Assembly (NCBI RefSeq): GCF_001044395.1
Contig: NZ_JANU01000001.1
Span: forward strand, 62,001-126,000
Length of the DNA stretch: 64,000 nt
Direction of reading: 5' to 3'
From: Caenimonas sp. SL110
GTDB lineage: Bacteria > Pseudomonadota > Gammaproteobacteria > Burkholderiales > Burkholderiaceae_C
Under the pieces are notes generated by a model. The model did not search any database, was not told the origin of the DNA, and was given only the letters and a program-made list of their open reading frames with translations. Positions 62,258 through 64,000 of this stretch are shown piece by piece (the first letter of the stretch is position 1; each line of letters opens with the position of its first letter). A program made the translations under genes and the position numbers.

Positions 62258-63579
62258 CGGCCCCGCCCGCTGTACAAGCCCGAGCGAACGAAGTCGATGT
62301 GCTTGCGCAAGGTGTACCAGCGCGGCATCAGGTAAGACGGCGTCGCGAATTCGGCCATCTGCTTTTCAATCTCGGCCAGGCGTTGCAGGTACTTCACCCG
62401 TTCGACACCCGACAGGCCCGAGCGCGCCAGGTCGTGCTCGATGAACTTGAGCTCGCCATACCAGCGCGCCACGCGGCTATCGACCAGCCAGCGCAGGTAG
62501 GCCGGTATGACGCGTGCCAGCCAGAACGCGGCAAGCGTCACCGGCAACACGATGACGAGAAGGCGAAGCAAGAGCTGCCCCCACCAGAACGGCAGGCTTT
62601 TTTCAAACCACGGCCGGCCGTGCACCAGGGTGTAGCGAGCCTGCGCGGAAGCCGGAAACTCGATGCGCTTGAGCGTTGGAAAGTCGCTTGCGCGATGGAA
62701 AGGACCTGCGCCGGCGTGGACTTCCTGCGCGACTTCTGCGGCGAGCCGTTGCAGGGCAGGATGGAGGTCGGCTCGCGCCACCAGGCTGGACGTGGCAATC
62801 AGCACTGCCGTGTCGCGGGCCGGAATCTTTGCGAGCGGGTCGAGCGCGCCTTCAGGCAGCAGGCGCAATTGCAGGAACGGCAGTCGCTCAGTCAGAGCGG
62901 CGCTGCGCTTGAGCTGCACGAGCTGCACACCCGGCGTGCGCAAGAGCTGGTTGACCACCTGCGACTGGGGCGCCGACACCATGAACATCGCATCGAGGGA
63001 TCCGTTGGCCATCGCCTGTATTGCTGCAGGCCCCGACGTTTCCAGGTCGACGATGTCCCTCACGCCCATGCGCACCTGTTCCAGCAGCGCTGTCGCCAGC
63101 CGCCGTGTGCCACTGCCGCGCGGCCCGAGCGACACGCGCAAGCCTTGCAGTTGCTCCAGCGAATCGAGCCCCGGCACGCGAGAGAACAGCCAGACCGTCT
63201 CGTTATCGACGCGCGCCAGCGTTTCGAGCCGCACGCCTTGCGAGCGATCAGTCGATGGGCTGCCCATGCCGCCCTGCACGAAGGCGAGGTCGACCGTGGG
63301 AGAGGCAACGCCGCGCAGGCGTTGCAGATTCGAGTCCGCGCCTTCCGACGTCACCACCTTCAGCGTGACGCCATGCCGCTCGAAGACCTGCGCGTATTTC
63401 TGCGCGTAGGCGTTGTAGACGCCTTCTGCGAGCCCCGAGCTCATCGTCACCTCGCGCGGTGGCATGGGCAGGAAGGTGATCCACAGCCACGCGATGATCG
63501 CAAGAGCCGCCAGTGCCAGCGGTGCCTTCACCAGCAGCCACTTGCTTCGGTAGATTCGAGCGGCAGGTGAGGCTGGCAT
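62254..63579 (-). CDS. TAXI-type solute-binding-like membrane protein, first of a pair
   Basis: 441 residues with the same plan as the following gene: N-terminal helix at ~17-37, TAXI-like domain (VTMSSGLAEGVYNAYAQKYA; VSLGPRGSGTRRLATALLEQ; GSLDAMFMVSAPQSQVV), a C-terminal helix (LLLRLLVIVLPVTLAAFWLA), and a cytoplasmic tail with RVKYLQRLAEIEKQMAEF. Shared tail words such as RWYTLR show the two genes arose by tandem duplication. It lies 19 bases downstream of the ETF-QO gene. Confidence 0.83.
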   Translation of the reverse strand: MPASPAARIYRSKWLLVKAPLALAALAIIAWLWITFLPMPPREVTMSSGLAEGVYNAYAQKYAQVFERHGVTLKVVTSEGADSNLQRLRGVASPTVDLAFVQGGMGSPSTDRSQGVRLETLARVDNETVWLFSRVPGLDSLEQLQGLRVSLGPRGSGTRRLATALLEQVRMGVRDIVDLETSGPAAIQAMANGSLDAMFMVSAPQSQVVNQLLRTPGVQLVQLKRSAALTERLPFLQLRLLPEGALDPLAKIPARDTAVLIATSSLVARADLHPALQRLAAEVAQEVHAGAGPFHRASDFPTLKRIEFPASAQARYTLVHGRPWFEKSLPFWWGQLLLRLLVIVLPVTLAAFWLARVIPAYLRWLVDSRVARWYGELKFIEHDLARSGLSGVERVKYLQRLAEIEKQMAEFATPSYLMPRWYTLRKHIDFVRSGLYSGRGR

Positions 63580-63598
63580 CCAGATCAGGGCCTGTGGA

Positions 63599-64000
63599 TC
63601 ACATGTTCACGTAGTTCGGCCCGCCCCCGCCTTCAGGCGTCACCCAGACAATGTTCTGCGTCGGGTCCTTGATGTCGCAGGTCTTGCAGTGCACGCAGTT
63701 CTGCGCGTTGATCTGCAGCCGGTCCTTGTTGTCTTCGGTCTTCACGAACTCATAGACACCGGCGGGGCAATAGCGCGCCTCCGGCCCGGCGAACTTCGCA
63801 AGATTGATGTTGACCGGAACCGACGCGTCCTTGAGCGTCAGGTGCGCAGGCTGGTCTTCCGCGTGGTTGGTGTTGGAGATGAACACCGACGACAGCCGGT
63901 CGAACGTCAGCTTGCCATCGGGCTTGGGGTAGACGATGGGCTTGCAGTCCGCGGCGGGCTTGAGGTAGGCGTGGTCGGGCTTGTCGCGGTGCAGCGTCCA
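63599..64000 (-). CDS. ETF-ubiquinone oxidoreductase, C-terminal part (runs off window)
   Basis: 133 codons of an open frame reaching the window edge; the 5' end is outside. The 4Fe-4S cluster region is visible as [20 protein letters not shown] with three of its Cys, and the end [12 protein letters not shown] is characteristic. The fourth Cys is in EARYCPAG. The enzyme passes electrons from electron-transfer flavoprotein to ubiquinone in fatty-acid and amino-acid oxidation. Confidence 0.93.
   Translation of the reverse strand, partial: WTLHRDKPDHAYLKPAADCKPIVYPKPDGKLTFDRLSSVFISNTNHAEDQPAHLTLKDASVPVNINLAKFAGPEARYCPAGVYEFVKTEDNKDRLQINAQNCVHCKTCDIKDPTQNIVWVTPEGGGGPNYVNM

Overview
The window reads as high-GC chromosomal DNA of a beta-proteobacterium, most likely Burkholderiales and probably Comamonadaceae-like. 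The evidence is the order glnA-ntrB-ntrC-xth, thyA-folA, gcvT-gcvH-gcvP behind a tandem glycine riboswitch, and a TAXI-protein pair beside an ETF-ubiquinone oxidoreductase gene. No rRNA, tRNA, transposase, integrase or CRISPR array was seen. No gap between genes exceeds about 210 bases.

Positions 1-23165 hold a compact flagellar-type type III secretion (T3SS) locus, almost all on the plus strand and mostly joined by 4-base ATGA/GTGA overlaps. The order is flhB (cut by the window edge), flhA, flgF, flgG, flgA, flgH, flgI, flgB, flgC, fliE, fliF, a short FliG-like gene, fliH, fliI, fliJ, fliK, flgD, flgE, a FliM/SctQ-like gene, fliN, fliO, fliP, a sigma-28 gene and a TPR gene. A small minus-strand gene follows, then a CesT-type chaperone gene coupled to a gene for a ~570-residue membrane protein. 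The locus encodes rod, rings, hook, export gate and ATPase. In this window there is no stator (motAB), filament (fliC, fliD, fliS), hook-filament junction (flgK, flgL), flgM/flgN or chemotaxis gene. The FliG-like protein is about half length and lacks a torque domain. The FliM-like protein lacks the CheY-binding start. The arrangement suggests a hook-basal-body machine re-used for protein secretion rather than swimming. This is the most interesting part of the window.

Positions 23184-26241 hold a D-tartrate-dehydratase-like enolase-superfamily gene, a divergent LysR regulator and a coupled alpha/beta hydrolase. Positions 26359-30084 encode a 1241-residue Calx-beta repeat protein with a DUF4214-like C terminus. 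Positions 30129-34514 carry housekeeping and hypothetical genes (SEC-C protein, lipoprotein, rsuA, hydrolase, EI24 membrane protein, MoaB/CinA-type protein).

Positions 34521-39502 are the nitrogen-control locus. glnA has a sigma-54 promoter and two NtrC-like sites; ntrB and ntrC follow. On the minus strand 39620-44450 run xth, a DUF4337 gene, folA, thyA, an orphan CcdA-like antitoxin, an FAD-linked dehydrogenase and a DUF2069 gene. After yihY (plus) come a DUF962 gene and a coupled four-gene minus-strand operon (hydrolase, DUF2157, DUF4401/GDYXXLXY, cytochrome P450). Then come metY (minus), and a CBS-domain gene, aroC and a FrnE-like DsbA gene (plus). The remainder is minus strand: an orphan response regulator, a TauE/SafE permease, the glycine-cleavage operon, two TAXI-like membrane proteins and the 3' end of an ETF-QO gene.

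Three copies of a small palindromic intergenic element (39507-39619, 50820-50850, 56018-56109) each lie just past a stop codon.
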